A stretch of DNA of 64,000 nt. Source: Hyaloscypha bicolor E (taxonomy: Eukaryota; Ascomycota; Leotiomycetes; Helotiales; Hyaloscyphaceae). The stretch covers positions 661,181 to 725,180 of the forward strand of contig NW_020194541.1 of NCBI RefSeq assembly GCF_002865645.1. The letters are read 5' to 3'. This document shows positions 24,701-36,091 of the stretch, piece after piece (the stretch's first letter is position 1; each line of letters opens with the position of its first letter). The notes under the pieces were generated by a model. It saw only the letters and a program-made list of their open reading frames with translations. It was not told where the DNA came from and ran no database searches. The translations under genes were made by a program, and so were the position numbers.

Positions 24701-27700
24701 AGATTAAGTTAATATCTAGTTTAGTATTAAATATATATCTTTTATTAAATCTATAATAATAAAAATACTAATTAGGTAAGTATAATTCTATATTATATTT
24801 ATAAAGACTTTATTTCTATTTAGCTTGGCTAATATAAATAAGCTAGGAATCTATTTTAATAATCTTACTAATTATTTTATTATTTTTAATAAATACTTTA
24901 TACTTATAATATAATATTTTAGATACTTTTTCCTGCTTTGAAATATTATTCTATAAAGCTTTATTTCCGAATTCTTTACTTATAATTCCTACTTTCTTAT
25001 AGAGGTCAAATTATAATATCTATATTACCGTTTTAGTTATTTATTTATTAGTAAGTTCTAAAATATACTAGAATAAATAGGCTATAATATTAATATAGAA
25101 GCTTTTAAGTATCTTATAAAATACTATAAATAATACTAGAAATTCGGATAATTACTAGAATAATTCAAGTTTAACCTGAGAAATAATATTAGCTTTAATT
25201 ATTTTATTATTATTAATATTTTCTATATTTCTAGTAAGTTTATACTTTATATTATTAATAAAGGTACTTAATATTAAGCCGGCTAATAGCTTTAAAATAT
25301 TAGTATATTATATATTTGGGATACCCTAAAATAGTATTAGATTAATACTTATTTAGGCTCTTCTAATTAGATTATAGCAGATATTAGAAAGTAGTTTACT
25401 AGTAAGAAGTTTACTTAGCTTATAAATACTATAGGAACTAAGGTCAAAATTGTTCCTATAAAAGCTTATAGTTCCGTCGGAATTATAAAATACTATTATA
25501 GCCTGATTTAATATACTTACCTTATTATTATAGCCGAAATTAATAGAATTAATAAGAATACTATACTTTAAATAGCTTTTAAGGCCATTAATAATTCTAC
25601 TAGACCTAATAGTATTATCCTAACTCTCTTGGTTTATAATACTTTACCTTAAATAACTAAATATAATATCCTATTACTAATTATATTATAGTAATTAGTA
25701 GTACTTAAGAAAGTAATAGTAGAAATTCAGAAGCTTTAAGCTAGACACCAGATTATAAATACCCTAAATACTCGAAATAGTCCTAGTATTACTAATATTT
25801 ATAAACTTCTCTTAAATTCGGATATTCTTATATAATATAAAGGAAATACTAGTTAACCTAGTAATTGGAATGAGTTATATAAGCTAGTAGCTATTAATAG
25901 AGAGAACTATATACTAGCTTTACTATATAGTAATACTACTTTCTATTTAACCTTTATAAAGCCCTTTTATATAAGGAATATTAAGGTTATTACTAATAGC
26001 CTCGAACCTGAACTTGTTTCCGAACTTTATAATAAGGCTAAAGATAATATAGATATAATTTCTCCTATTATTCCTGCTATTTTACTAAAGTATAATAAAG
26101 AATACTCTTATAAGAACCCGGATTTTATAGTATTCCTATAGGATAATAACCTATATAAGAACTCCCATTAAGTTAAAGTTACTAGCTTTCTAGAAAAGAA
26201 TATATTTGAGGTTATTTTTAGATTTCAGGTACTAAAGGAAATATATATCTTTAATTCCCGGTTTATTAATAAGATTAAGAATAAGGATATAGAGATAGAG
26301 TTAAAGAAGTCGAGATTAGTTATCTAGGCTTATAATAATAGTAAGAAATATATAATATTAATATTATTACTTATTATTTAATATATTAGCTAGAGAATTA
26401 TTCTTAGTATTATTATTATAATAATAGATACTATAGAATTATATTTATATAATACCTCGCAAGCTTATATCTAATTAATAACCTTGCTTAATTATAATTT
26501 TTATATTAATTTATCTCGAGAGCTTACTAGAAAGCTAAATCTAAATAATAATTTAGTTCTAAAATTCATAAAACTATTATATAGTATACCGGAAGCCGGG
26601 AACTACTAGTTTAAGACTTACTATTTCTATTATATTAATAAGCTTTCTATAAAATAATTAACTTATAATTCTTGCCTTCTCTATAGTAAGTAATTCTTTG
26701 AAATTATTAGCCTTTAAACTAATAATATCCTATCTATTAGAACTAATAATTTTATAAAAACAAAGTAACTAAAGCTTTATAAGGCTAAGTTCTTAGCTAA
26801 GGAGTATAAATGCCTTATTTCTAACTATAATCTCAAGTTTAATAGAGGTATTATTTATATAAATACTACTAGAATTACTTTTATATAGGAATACTAATAT
26901 AAAAACCTTCGAACTATTTCTATAAAAAATATTATTACTATAAGTAATAAGAGTACTATTTGCCAAGATTTCTTTATTAAGGACTAATATATTACCTAAT
27001 ATACTAGAGAAGCATATATTGTATTAGTCTATTAACTAGAAGCTTTATATAACCTATTAATTACTACTTAAGCTATTAAATTCTCGGAAACTAATATAAA
27101 GGTACTTAATAAGTATATTTAATAGTAAATTGAGAATATTATTAGAGGACTGAGATTTATAAAGCTAGTAAAGAAGTCCTTATACTTAATTATTTTTACG
27201 GATACTTTATTTATAAATAATAGAGATCTCTTTTCCTAAATTAGATATATTCTAGTTCTAATAGACGGAACTAGATATACTAATATTATTTACTAGTTCT
27301 TTACTAAATACAAGAGAGTTACTAGAAGTATTCTAGTTTCGGAACTCTATAATATGGCTTATAGTTTTAATATAAGTACTTTAGTTAAATCTATAATTAA
27401 TAAAATACTAGAAATAGAACTATTACTAGTAGTCTATACGGATTTGAAGTTATTATATAAATGCCTTATTAAATTGAGAACTATTTAAGAAAAGCATCTA
27501 ATAATTAATATAATATACCTTTACTAGATATATAAATAATAAGAGATTATAGAAGTCAAATGAATTAAGGGAGAATTGAATTCTGCTAATTCTATAACGA
27601 AATCGAAGCTAATAAACGCCCTTAAGCGCCTAATTAATATAAATATTATATAATTAGATATAGAGAAATAGGTCAAGTACGGATAAGGCGGGAAATAAAT

Positions 27701-28219
27701 ATATGGGATAGGAGAATATTATAAGAGGGGAAGTTATATATAAAAGGCCGCAGCCTTTGGTATATAACCAAAATCTCAGAAGTAATATGGATATATAAAG
27801 TATTTGGGAAATCTGGCACTAGGCCGGATTAGGGAATTTGCATATAATTAGAAAGAGATACTGTTTTTTGTATTTTTTAAAGAGTTTCCAGTATTAGTAT
27901 AGCTATTTTTTTGGGAGTTACGTATATAGTTACGGGATACGGGATACGGGATATGGGTAATAGGACATGGGCAATAAGATATGGGTAATGGGATATGGGC
28001 AATGGGATATGGGATACGGGACATAGTTATGTGACCTCGTATTCTATTAGTGACTCGACTAGTAGACTAGACCTCTTTAGGCTTAGCAGATTTAGGGATC
28101 GCATATTAATACTATAATACTGCGATCCTTACTTCTGGATAATAATAACTTTACTAATTATATGCAAATAGTATTCCACGACTTATATAACAGTGCTATA
28201 TATTACTAGTAAACCAATA
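21762..28219 (+). mobile_element. Ty1/copia LTR retrotransposon A, full length, RIP-degraded
   Basis: 6,458 bp flanked by the 5-bp duplication ATTAT (21,757-21,761 and 28,220-28,224). LTRs are 21,762-22,061 (300 bp) and 27,892-28,219 (328 bp), both starting TATTAGTATAGCTATT and ending AAAC[C/T]AATA, so originally TG...CA. Plus-strand remnants come in copia order: Gag, a zinc-knuckle ghost (CFIYKRPEYY near 24,100), protease (NTRAS near 24,605 for DTGAS), integrase, reverse transcriptase (SIPEAGN near 26,585) and RNase H (TDTLFINNRDLFSQI near 27,200). A repeat of GGTATCT/GATATCTGAACC units lies in the leader (22,540-22,702). Stops throughout; dead. Confidence 0.93.
23380..27640 (+). pseudogene. 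Copia A gag-pol remnant
   Basis: With TAG/TAA read as former Gln or Trp, long stretches stay in one frame. Visible pieces are ALVRAFPTILKELVQDYFYN (Gag), YRIIINTRASRFL (protease), a degraded integrase, LYSIPEAGNYQFKTYYFYY and NSCLLYSKQFFEII (reverse transcriptase), and RVTRSILVSELYNMAYSF (RNase H). The order integrase before reverse transcriptase is that of Ty1/copia, not gypsy. No open frame exceeds a few dozen codons. Confidence 0.85.
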
Positions 28220-29967
28220 ATTATTTTAAAGAAATATATTTTATTTTTATATTTATAAAGCTTATAATATAATTATTTATATATAGCTTTAAAATATATT
28301 ATAAAAATAATTCGAAACTTTTATTCTTTATTTTTAATTCTTATTTCTTTAAAAAAAAAGATTTATAATTTTTTATAAAAATTTAATAATAAATTTAATA
28401 AAAAAAGTAATATTAAATTCGATTTAAAAAAAGACTTGAAATAAAAAGTAATTAATAATTCTTTTAATAAAAGCTTTATTATTAAACTATTTATTAACTT
28501 GTTTTTAAGATTATTTTAAATTAGAAAATAATATAAAATCTAATTTTAATACTTAATATTAGAAGTCTTTTAATAGCTTTTATAAACTAGCTTTTAACTT
28601 TAATAATTTAGAGAATTATTTCAATTCCCCGAATTCCTTTTCTTATATATAATAGTCTAATATTAGTCTAGAAGTAATCGTTTTATTTATAAGTTATTTC
28701 TTTTTATTATTACTTATATTTAAAAAGAAAATTATTAAATATTTTTAAAGTATTTTTAATAAAAATAAAAATAAAAATAAAAATAAAGCAAAATAAGATT
28801 ATTTAAATTCTGCTTTTACTAGTATATAAATAAATAGTACGAGATATCCGATTATTAATAATAAAGATATTTTATTTATTTTAGAAAAATAAAAGTAATA
28901 AAGAAAAATTAAAATTAAATAAAATAATAAAAGAAAATATAAGATTAGTAACTTTAATATTAGCTTTTTTTTTAAAAAAAAAACAATTATTAAATAAGGC
29001 TTAAATAATTGCTTTTTTAATAAAAATATTATATTTAAAAAATTAAAGTAATATTAAGCCCGGTTTAGAATCCCGATTTTAATATAATTAAAATATAAAA
29101 TTAATATAAAATCCAGGAAAAAAAAGATTATAAAGAAAATAAAATTATATAATTTCTTCTTTCTTTAAGCTTTTTATTTAGTTTCAGTATTTCTTTTACT
29201 TGCTTTAATAAAATAGAATTTATATACTTAAGCTAATATTTCCTTATAAGTTCTTTTAATAATTTAGTAAATTATAAGTAATTTACTTAAAAAAGAAATA
29301 AATATAATAAGAATTAGACTAATATTTAATATAATTATATGTTTTTATATAATTTCTTAATTATTTTCTTTTTTATATTTTAGCTTTTATTTTTCTTATA
29401 AAATAAATATTAAATAATTTAATATATATTTTATTTATATAATATCTCTTAAATTTATAAATATATCTAATTAAATTCTTATTATATATTATAATTTTTT
29501 TATTTCTCTTTAATAATAAAAATAATAATAAAGCCTAAAAAGTATTATTAGCTAGAAAAAAGTTTATATATAAGAATAAATATATGAGATTTAATAATAA
29601 ATAAAGAAAAGTAATTTAATTATTAAAACTCTTATATATAACTAATTAATTTATTATAATTTCGCATATAAAATGCAACTAATTTAATATTAGTATAGCA
29701 AATCGCGAAATTGCCGAGTTTTAATCCGAGTATTCTTAAATTAAACCGTAATTTATATAATAAAACCGGGATTTTAGACGAGGAAACTTAATTATAAGTA
29801 CTTGGCATTTATATCCGCGAATTAATATATATTAGTAATTACAAACCGAGAACGCTTTTCTTTAGAATTATATTATCTTCTTATATATTATCTCCAAATC
29901 TGGATCTATTATTATTATTATATATCGAAAGTCGATAACTTATTATTGCCTATACTAAAGACTCCAA

Positions 29968-31818
29968 ATGTTTTTCTTCAAGTTTTCCGTTAACCTCTCT
30001 CTATTCCTGCACATTTCAACTACCTGCATTATACTACTAAGCCTTTTGTATCCCTCTGCTTCCCATGGTTCTAGCATCTCTAATACTCGCGGACGACAAT
30101 CGAATTCGACAGCTATAGCAGTTTCTACTTCCCGAAGTACAAGAGCGACCAATTCGCCTAGCAGGGCACCTTTAGTTCCGCACAGTATATTAACCCCCTC
30201 TAGTTCGGCTGCATCGACCCTTAGTCGAAAGCACCGAGAAAGCAATAATGGTAGTACTACGTCAACTCGCTCGACTACTACAGCGTCCTCCAGTAGCGTA
30301 ACCTCAAGTACTAGTACATTACCGCCTCCTCCGCCTCCTCCGCCTCCTCCGCCTCCATCCTCTCCACCTCCTACCACTCACCCTACAATATCTTCTCGTA
30401 GCACTACTAGTACGTCAACATTAATAACGCCCACCTTATCGACAGAATTATGCAAGTATAGTAATTGCGAGGGCTCATCATGTTTACTCGAAGAAGCCCG
30501 ATCTCTCCAAGAGCTGGCTTTACCTGCTTTGTTTAAGCGTGAAATGAGGGGTCCAGAGAATTACGACGGCGATGTGACTAGATTTTTCTTAACAGAGCTA
30601 TATAATGCAAAGGCAAGCGGGCAATTATTGGATAATCAGGGCAGCGGGGGAGCGGCCAGGCTAGAATATTTTCGAGAACAGGATCTTACTACTGGTATAG
30701 TTGGCCTTTATGGGTGTACTTCGATTATCGTTGTATCAAAAGGAGCCGTATGGGTATCGCATTGGTGGGAGGATCCCCTCTTTACCGCAGAAAGTTTCCG
30801 GGAATTTCGAGACCGCGTCCTTACACCCCTAGTCGAGGGAACTGGATCGGAAAATGGAGACGAACGAATACCGGGCCTTGGCGGGCTCACCGGTCCTACG
30901 CAACCCTTTGAGGCCTTATATGAGCCTCGAGCCTTGATTGTATCCGTCAGGCAGCAAGATGGTCCAAATATTTTCGAATATGCGGGTAAAATCCGTGTAG
31001 TAGAACTTAAACTCAAATCGCTAATGCCCAATATTCGCATCACAACATACAAGTACAGAAGGAATAGGGAGGCAATACAAAGTAGCAGGGAACCGAATGG
31101 GAAAATCCTTATTCAATACAGTGCTACTGAACCAGACTGTGAGAGAAAATACAGGATTTGGGTGGAGGCTCAGGAGGCGCTTGAAGAGTCCTGGCCGGCG
31201 GCTGAAGGACTACCGTGTAGGAGCAGCTCGACAATCACCTCTTCCGACTATTCTACCAGCACCTTTACCAGCAGTTCTCTGCCAGTGGTAGAGGCCTCTA
31301 CCAGCACCTCTACCAGCACCTCTTCCGACTATTCCACCAGCACCTCTACCAGCAGTTCTGCTAGCCCCACGTCAACCCCATATACTCCATCGACAACTTC
31401 GTCGGCAGCTACTTCGGCACCTTCTAGGAATGCGTCATGCATAGCTTCGAGTTTCTATGGGGTTTTGTCCTGCGTGGCTTCAATCGCAAGTGGATGCCTA
31501 GGAGGCGATGATGGCGTTCAACGCTGCGTTTATAAGTAAGAAAGGCCCAATATATCCTGATATTATAGTGCTAATTATATCTTATTATAGCCAGCAATTG
31601 CTTTCGCTTTGTGTTTATGACTGCGGGTCTCAGAGCTACTGCGGGTCTGGAAGCACTTGTACTAGTTCGTGTCAGAGTACAGGCTATGCTTATGGATGGT
31701 GTACTGACGGGTACCTAAGTCTTACTATTCTCTGTCTAGTCTATATACTAATACTTAGTTATGTTTCTATAGTGACTTCCCGTGTATTTGCAGTCAAACC
31801 GATGGCATTGGCACTTGA
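29968..31818 (+). CDS. Secreted Ser/Thr-rich protein with Cys-rich C-terminus (function unknown)
   Basis: Three exons, 29,968-31,535, 31,591-31,710 and 31,773-31,818. The introns (31,536-31,590 and 31,711-31,772) have GTAAGA/GTACCT donors, CTAAT-type branch sites and TAG acceptors; 577 residues. Residues 1 to about 33 form a hydrophobic signal peptide ending near PSASHG. Next come a low-complexity Ser/Thr region with a 12-proline run (CCT/CCG repeats), a globular part of ~230 residues including GLYGCTSIIVVSKGAVWVSH and IPGLGGLTGPTQPFEALYEP, a second Ser/Thr-repeat linker, and a Cys-rich tail (YDCGSQSYCGSGSTC, GWCTDGDFPCIC) that exists only if both introns are spliced. The globular part resembles a domain I associate with secreted fungal proteins, some carrying chitinase modules; I cannot name it surely. 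Intact despite lying against the RIP block, which suggests selection or recent arrival. Cell-wall or effector-like roles are inference. Confidence 0.8.
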
Positions 31819-32189
31819 CTCATCGGTAACTATGTCCTAATCAGCAACGCCTAAATTGCCATCTACTTGAAATGCGTCATGCCAAAATATGGATATCTTT
31901 TTGGATACAACCTGCGAAGCTTCGGTCACGGGGAAAGGATAGGACGGATTTGGTACGGACAGGAATGGTTATCAGATTGGTATATGCAGACGGAAGTGGC
32001 TCGGCTTGTAGCATTTAACTGCAGTCATTCATTATGGTTCAAATAGGAAGGATTTCCGTAAGCACAAGAATGGGGTCATTAAAGTGGCACGAAAGAAGTT
32101 TCTCGCTTGCGATTTTGTGACTCTGAGGTTGGGGTAGCATCACGTAATCTACAAGCGAAGTTTGTGTGATTCCGGATCATGCTTTTATA
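31819..32189. other. 3' flank of the secreted gene
   Basis: Balanced composition, no open frame with recognisable content. It probably holds the 3' untranslated region; no clear terminator motif was picked out. Confidence 0.4.
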
Positions 32190-32806
32190 GGGAAAATGTA
32201 AAACGACCCCCCCCCCGGGTGTCGATGAGGGGTGTCGATTGGAATTTGGGGTGTCGATAAACTTGTAATTGGCTACCTAAGCTCTTCAAAAATCTTAGGT
32301 TATATTTTTTAATATAAGCATAAGCTAGCATATTATAATCCCAGTATTATAATCACGTGCTTTCTAACTTATAATAAAAAGATTCCTTAAAATAGAATTT
32401 TAATTTAAGGGAGTTTATATACTAATTAATTAGGTTCTAGTTTTTGAATCCTATAAGGCCCTATAAAATAGGGGCTTATAGGGCTCTTATATTTGGTTTT
32501 AGGGACTTATTCGCTAAATTTCTAGGCTTTCTTAAGCTTATTTTTAGGCTATAAAATATGAAATTTTTGACTTCTTTAATTAAAAGAGCTATTACTAATC
32601 CAAAGTCTATAAAAAGCTCATATTTAAATAGCGGTTAATTAGTGCTATAACAAAATAAAACAAATATTAAATTATATTAATTCCTTATAAAATTAAATTA
32701 AATTATAGAAATAGCCAAAGTTTTGGTGTTCCTGTCCGAGCGCCTCTACTTTAGGTTAGTTCGGCCCCCAATCGACACCCGGGGGGGGGTCGTTTTACAT
32801 TTTCCC
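32190..32806. mobile_element. 617-bp non-autonomous TIR element with 8-bp target duplication
   Basis: The ends are near-perfect inverted repeats of about 36 bp: GGGAAAATGTAAAACGAC, then 10 C's (left) or 9 C's (right, reversed), then GGGTGTCGAT. Flanks share CTTTTATA (32,182-32,189 and 32,807-32,814). Three copies of GGTGTCGAT lie inside the left end (about 32,218-32,258). The interior is AT-rich without coding capacity. An 8-bp duplication points to the hAT superfamily; the GGG terminus is not the usual hAT start, so the class is uncertain. Confidence 0.8.
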
Positions 32807-32814
32807 CTTTTATA

Positions 32815-33561
32815 CATAATCAAGTATATACGCGGAATCACGTAAGCTCATTCGAGCCTATTAAAGGGCCCGAACAGTGTGCGAGAAAATTAATCTGATT
32901 AATTGATTAATTCATGAAGATTCATGAATAGCGTGAATAGAATTTGATTAACGTAATACTTATGCAATTTGATTAGATTAGAATAATTAATCATGAATAT
33001 TCATGAGAGTATAGTGCGATCTGGGCACGCAATTACGTACATAGAACGCAAGGAGTAGGAAGAGACGCCACTCAGACACGGAAGCCTTGAGCACGAGGGA
33101 ACAGGTGGTATTTCCCCTCGCGATCGGTCTGAACATCATTCTCCCAATTTGCGAAGAATTCTTTGTAGCTGGAACAGAGTCTGACGGTCGTTCGGAGGCT
33201 CTGTGAGGATGACTGGAACACCCTGTATTTTTCACCAGTAGTATCCTAGGTGCCTGCTTGTTCGCTGAAGTCAGCACCCAAGCGATATACAGGCTGACAC
33301 CCGTTACTCGCGTTCAGGGAGATACTATACTAGTGTTTGGCAATTATCAACACTTTTTCCCACTCTCAGAGCTCAAACTCATCAATTTCAATATCTCTGG
33401 AGTCTATATAAACGCTAAAACTTGCCATACTGAAGACTAGTGCTCTTCAACTCCATTTCCAAGTCCTTAAGTATGAGGTTTCAACTCTTCCCACATTTGC
33501 AATAGGCACCGATCACCTCAATACTCCACGCAACTTCACCAGCTACAGAGAAAATTCGACA
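32815..33561. other. Intergenic region with ATTCATGAAT-type repeats
   Basis: No supported gene; the longer minus-strand frame here starts without an ATG. From 32,885 to 33,010 several copies of ATTCATGAA/TTAATTGATTAAT in both orientations could form hairpins. Nothing else stands out. Confidence 0.35.
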
Positions 33562-34760
33562 TTAAACATTATTATTCCCTTGGCCCTTCCCTACAGGGAA
33601 ACACAAAGCTCCCGCTTCGCCACATAGAAACTCTGGCAATGTAGTGACGGTGCCACCCAACCGAACCCTCGTCTCCAAACACGAAAACACAGTACAAACA
33701 ACCGCTAAGATAAATATGAATATCGTGAAGATCTTGTACCACGACTCGTGTATACAAGGAATGATGGTCGAGTGGGTCTTGCCCCGAATGATATAGAAGG
33801 TATAGATCAAAATAGCAAAAATGTCAGAACAAAGTACATGGTCTGCCATAACAATCGCGAGGCCGGGTCATAGGGAAGTCCTGGGGGATAGCGCCAGAAA
33901 ACCTCGGAACAGGATCCAGCAGCTGGGCCCAAGATACCCCAGGTCGTCAAGAGCCAAAATGCCCGGTACAAGATCCCCTGCCAGCAATGAAGGGGAAGAA
34001 GACGATCTCTGACATCCACCTCCAATAGATGGTTGCTGACAGGGGCTTCGAGGATGTTTTTGCCGACATGCTTTTCCAAAGGAGTTTCACTGATCTCTGA
34101 ACCCAAATCGGTCCCCCTGAAGTTCATATAACTGTAATCGCTAGATAACCACAGACCAGCAAACAACCTTATAAGCCCTAGCAATTGCAGCCCCGCGAAT
34201 ACACCTGGTAATCCTAGCAGTATATGTTCTGAGCCCCCAATATACCCTTCGATTATATAGAACATAATTTGCGCTCCTTGCACCGTCTGCACTAATGTCG
34301 TAAAACTCGAAGCCGACAATAGCTGCACATGTGGCTTCACTGGCACCTTTGTAATCCAAGCCCTACTCCTCACCATGATTTCTTCAGATCCATCCCAACG
34401 CTTGCGCTCTGCGTCCCAGAATACAGCATTGCATGCTGCCATGTCGCATTGGTCCCAACTCCGTGCTCGAACGCGCCGATCCACAATAATATAGTAGCGC
34501 CAGACGATTGAAACAGGATTGAAGTGTGTGAGGTATGAAATCCAGGTTGGTCCCTGGGATAGGCTACCCAGAATAGTGGGACTCACAACGCCGCCTGCGA
34601 GGTGTGCGATGAAGGGAGCGAGGCAGATAGTGATAAAGTCGGTCCATTGTTTGAAGTTAAGGCCTTGTGATTGGTATGTGAAGAGAATTTTGGGGACGGT
34701 AAATGCAGAATGAACTCCTGGGCAGAGAAGGAGGACGAGGAAAAGATCAAACGTCGTGAT
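33562..34760 (-). pseudogene. Fungal multi-pass membrane protein (unknown function), probably inactivated
   Basis: Minus-strand translation gives a hydrophobic start FLVLLLCPGVHSAFTVPKIL, then FKQWTDFITICLAPFIAHLA, FNPVSIVWRYYIIVDRRVRA and WDGSEEIMVRSRAWITKVP, followed by several membrane segments. It resembles a family of uncharacterised fungal integral membrane proteins with an N-terminal signal-like segment. Two defects are seen. The codon where the start is expected (34,760-34,758) reads ATC, with an in-frame TAA just upstream. Near 33,815-33,830 the frame breaks after FVLTFLLF and continues in another frame as IYTFYIIRGKTHS, through a further hydrophobic segment, to a stop at 33,562. A single-base sequencing error could explain the frameshift but not the missing start. 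No promoter or partner gene is evident. Confidence 0.6.
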
Positions 34761-36091
34761 TTACTTTTTAAAGGAATGAGAGAAAGTTCGATCAAAAGTG
34801 CAGAAGAGGGGTATAATGATATATGATGTAGGCTTCAACCTTGGATTTCAAGGAATCGGTGAACTCCTTCCCCAGAAGTTATTCGCTCCCCGCAATTCTG
34901 GTGGCGTAGCTGAAAGGCAGTTGGTAGAGGATGATAGGGCACATTTCCGCCACAAGCAGAATATAGGGCTGCAAACCGGTTAATTCCCTTTTTTTTCTTT
35001 TTTCTTCTTTTTCTCTTCTTTTTTTTTTTGGCGGGCTCAATTGCATGATTGCTTTAGGCGACTCGCATAAGCCAGTGGTCTAGATCGAATTTATCACAAC
35101 CGCATAGGTCATTTGGTCGTACGTGATGTTGGATCTTCGTATATTCCTAAGAAAGGCGTGTCAGCTTTCTCAGCTCCCCACCAGTTCTTTGAGGCTGAAA
35201 GCTTTTGACAGCACTCGTCAACAATATCTCGAAAGCCAACCACGTGGTCGCGATGCAGAGAGGAAGTTTCTTTGTAGCTTCCAGTGTAACAGCTTCGCAG
35301 ATTGCTTATTTTCGTGTCTGTCGCCCCTTTTCATTTGGGTTTGAATGTAGCGCAGCTGGTAGGTGCTTAACGGCATTTTGGGCCTAGGGGGTGCTCTGCT
35401 GGGTCCAGAAATGGACAACAGAAGAGGATAAAGAGGATGGACGTAGGTGGAAGGCTGGGTGGAGCTCAAGCGCCCACACGTGGTGCCTGAGGCTGTCTAA
35501 CATGCTGGTGTGTGTGTGCGGTGACTAGAGTTGGGGTGCGGGAGTATCGAGAGGTTAGTTAGCTAACCCTCGAAAACAGCAACTCGCTAACTGTCTTATT
35601 ATATAAGAGAGTAATAATTATAAATTAAGTAATTATTACTTGATATTTTATAAAGAAGTCAGAAATGTGCTTATATAGCAAACTCTCACTTTTATTATTT
35701 TTAAAACTAGTAATAAAAGTCGAATAAATGATACAAGTTTAATAATTAGAAACTAGCTTTTTTAAGAGCAAAAAAAGAAAGCAAAAAGCGAATTAAACTT
35801 TCAATTATCTAAGCCCCTTCTAGGGTTGCCTGGAAGACTGCCAGCACATATCTAAAAGTGAGTTAATTACTACTAAGCACGAAAATTACTACTTTCGGCT
35901 TACAATCCTGTTTAGGAATAGTATGTGAGCTAAACAGGGGGTTCTACAATGTGCAGGGACCTACCCACTTTTACATTTATCCTTCCACTTATAAAAAGCC
36001 CATCCAGCCGCCCAATCTTGTACATTTCTTTGCCATTCAATGTCTTAGTTCAACGTACTTATTCCGCCCTACGCATTGATAGAAGCTCGTG
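34761..36091. other. Intergenic region with pyrimidine tract and AT-rich remnant
   Basis: A polypyrimidine tract of about 45 bases on the plus strand (34,985-35,030) and an AT-rich stretch (about 35,585-35,810) that looks like a RIP-degraded repeat fragment. The motif GTTAGTTAGCTAAC at its left border resembles sequence near 58,745, hinting at shared repeat ends. No gene is supported. The last ~100 bases (AT-poor, CT-rich) are the likely promoter and leader of the DJ-1/PfpI gene. Confidence 0.4.

Larger units (their letters stand above)
10741..29940. repeat. Left AT-rich RIP block (nested transposon remnants)
   Basis: About 19 kb with very low G+C, no intact reading frame of consequence and dense stop codons. 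Nested elements with clear ends are listed separately. What remains unexplained is chiefly 12,200-12,630, 19,801-21,756 and 28,225-29,940. The last two must have been contiguous before the copia element at 21,762 landed, since they share the ATTAT duplication. They contain Asn/Lys/Ile-rich translations with no family I recognise. Confidence 0.8.

Noticed and set aside
10741..29940. The left AT block as a second copy of the 15.9-kb TIR element
   Set aside because: The TACGGAAAGCCGTA terminus was not seen anywhere in this block, and its nested elements have their own separate target duplications.
33562..33849. Separate small membrane protein gene
   Set aside because: Its translation from IYTFYII onward continues the upstream membrane protein in a shifted frame; it is the tail of the same gene.
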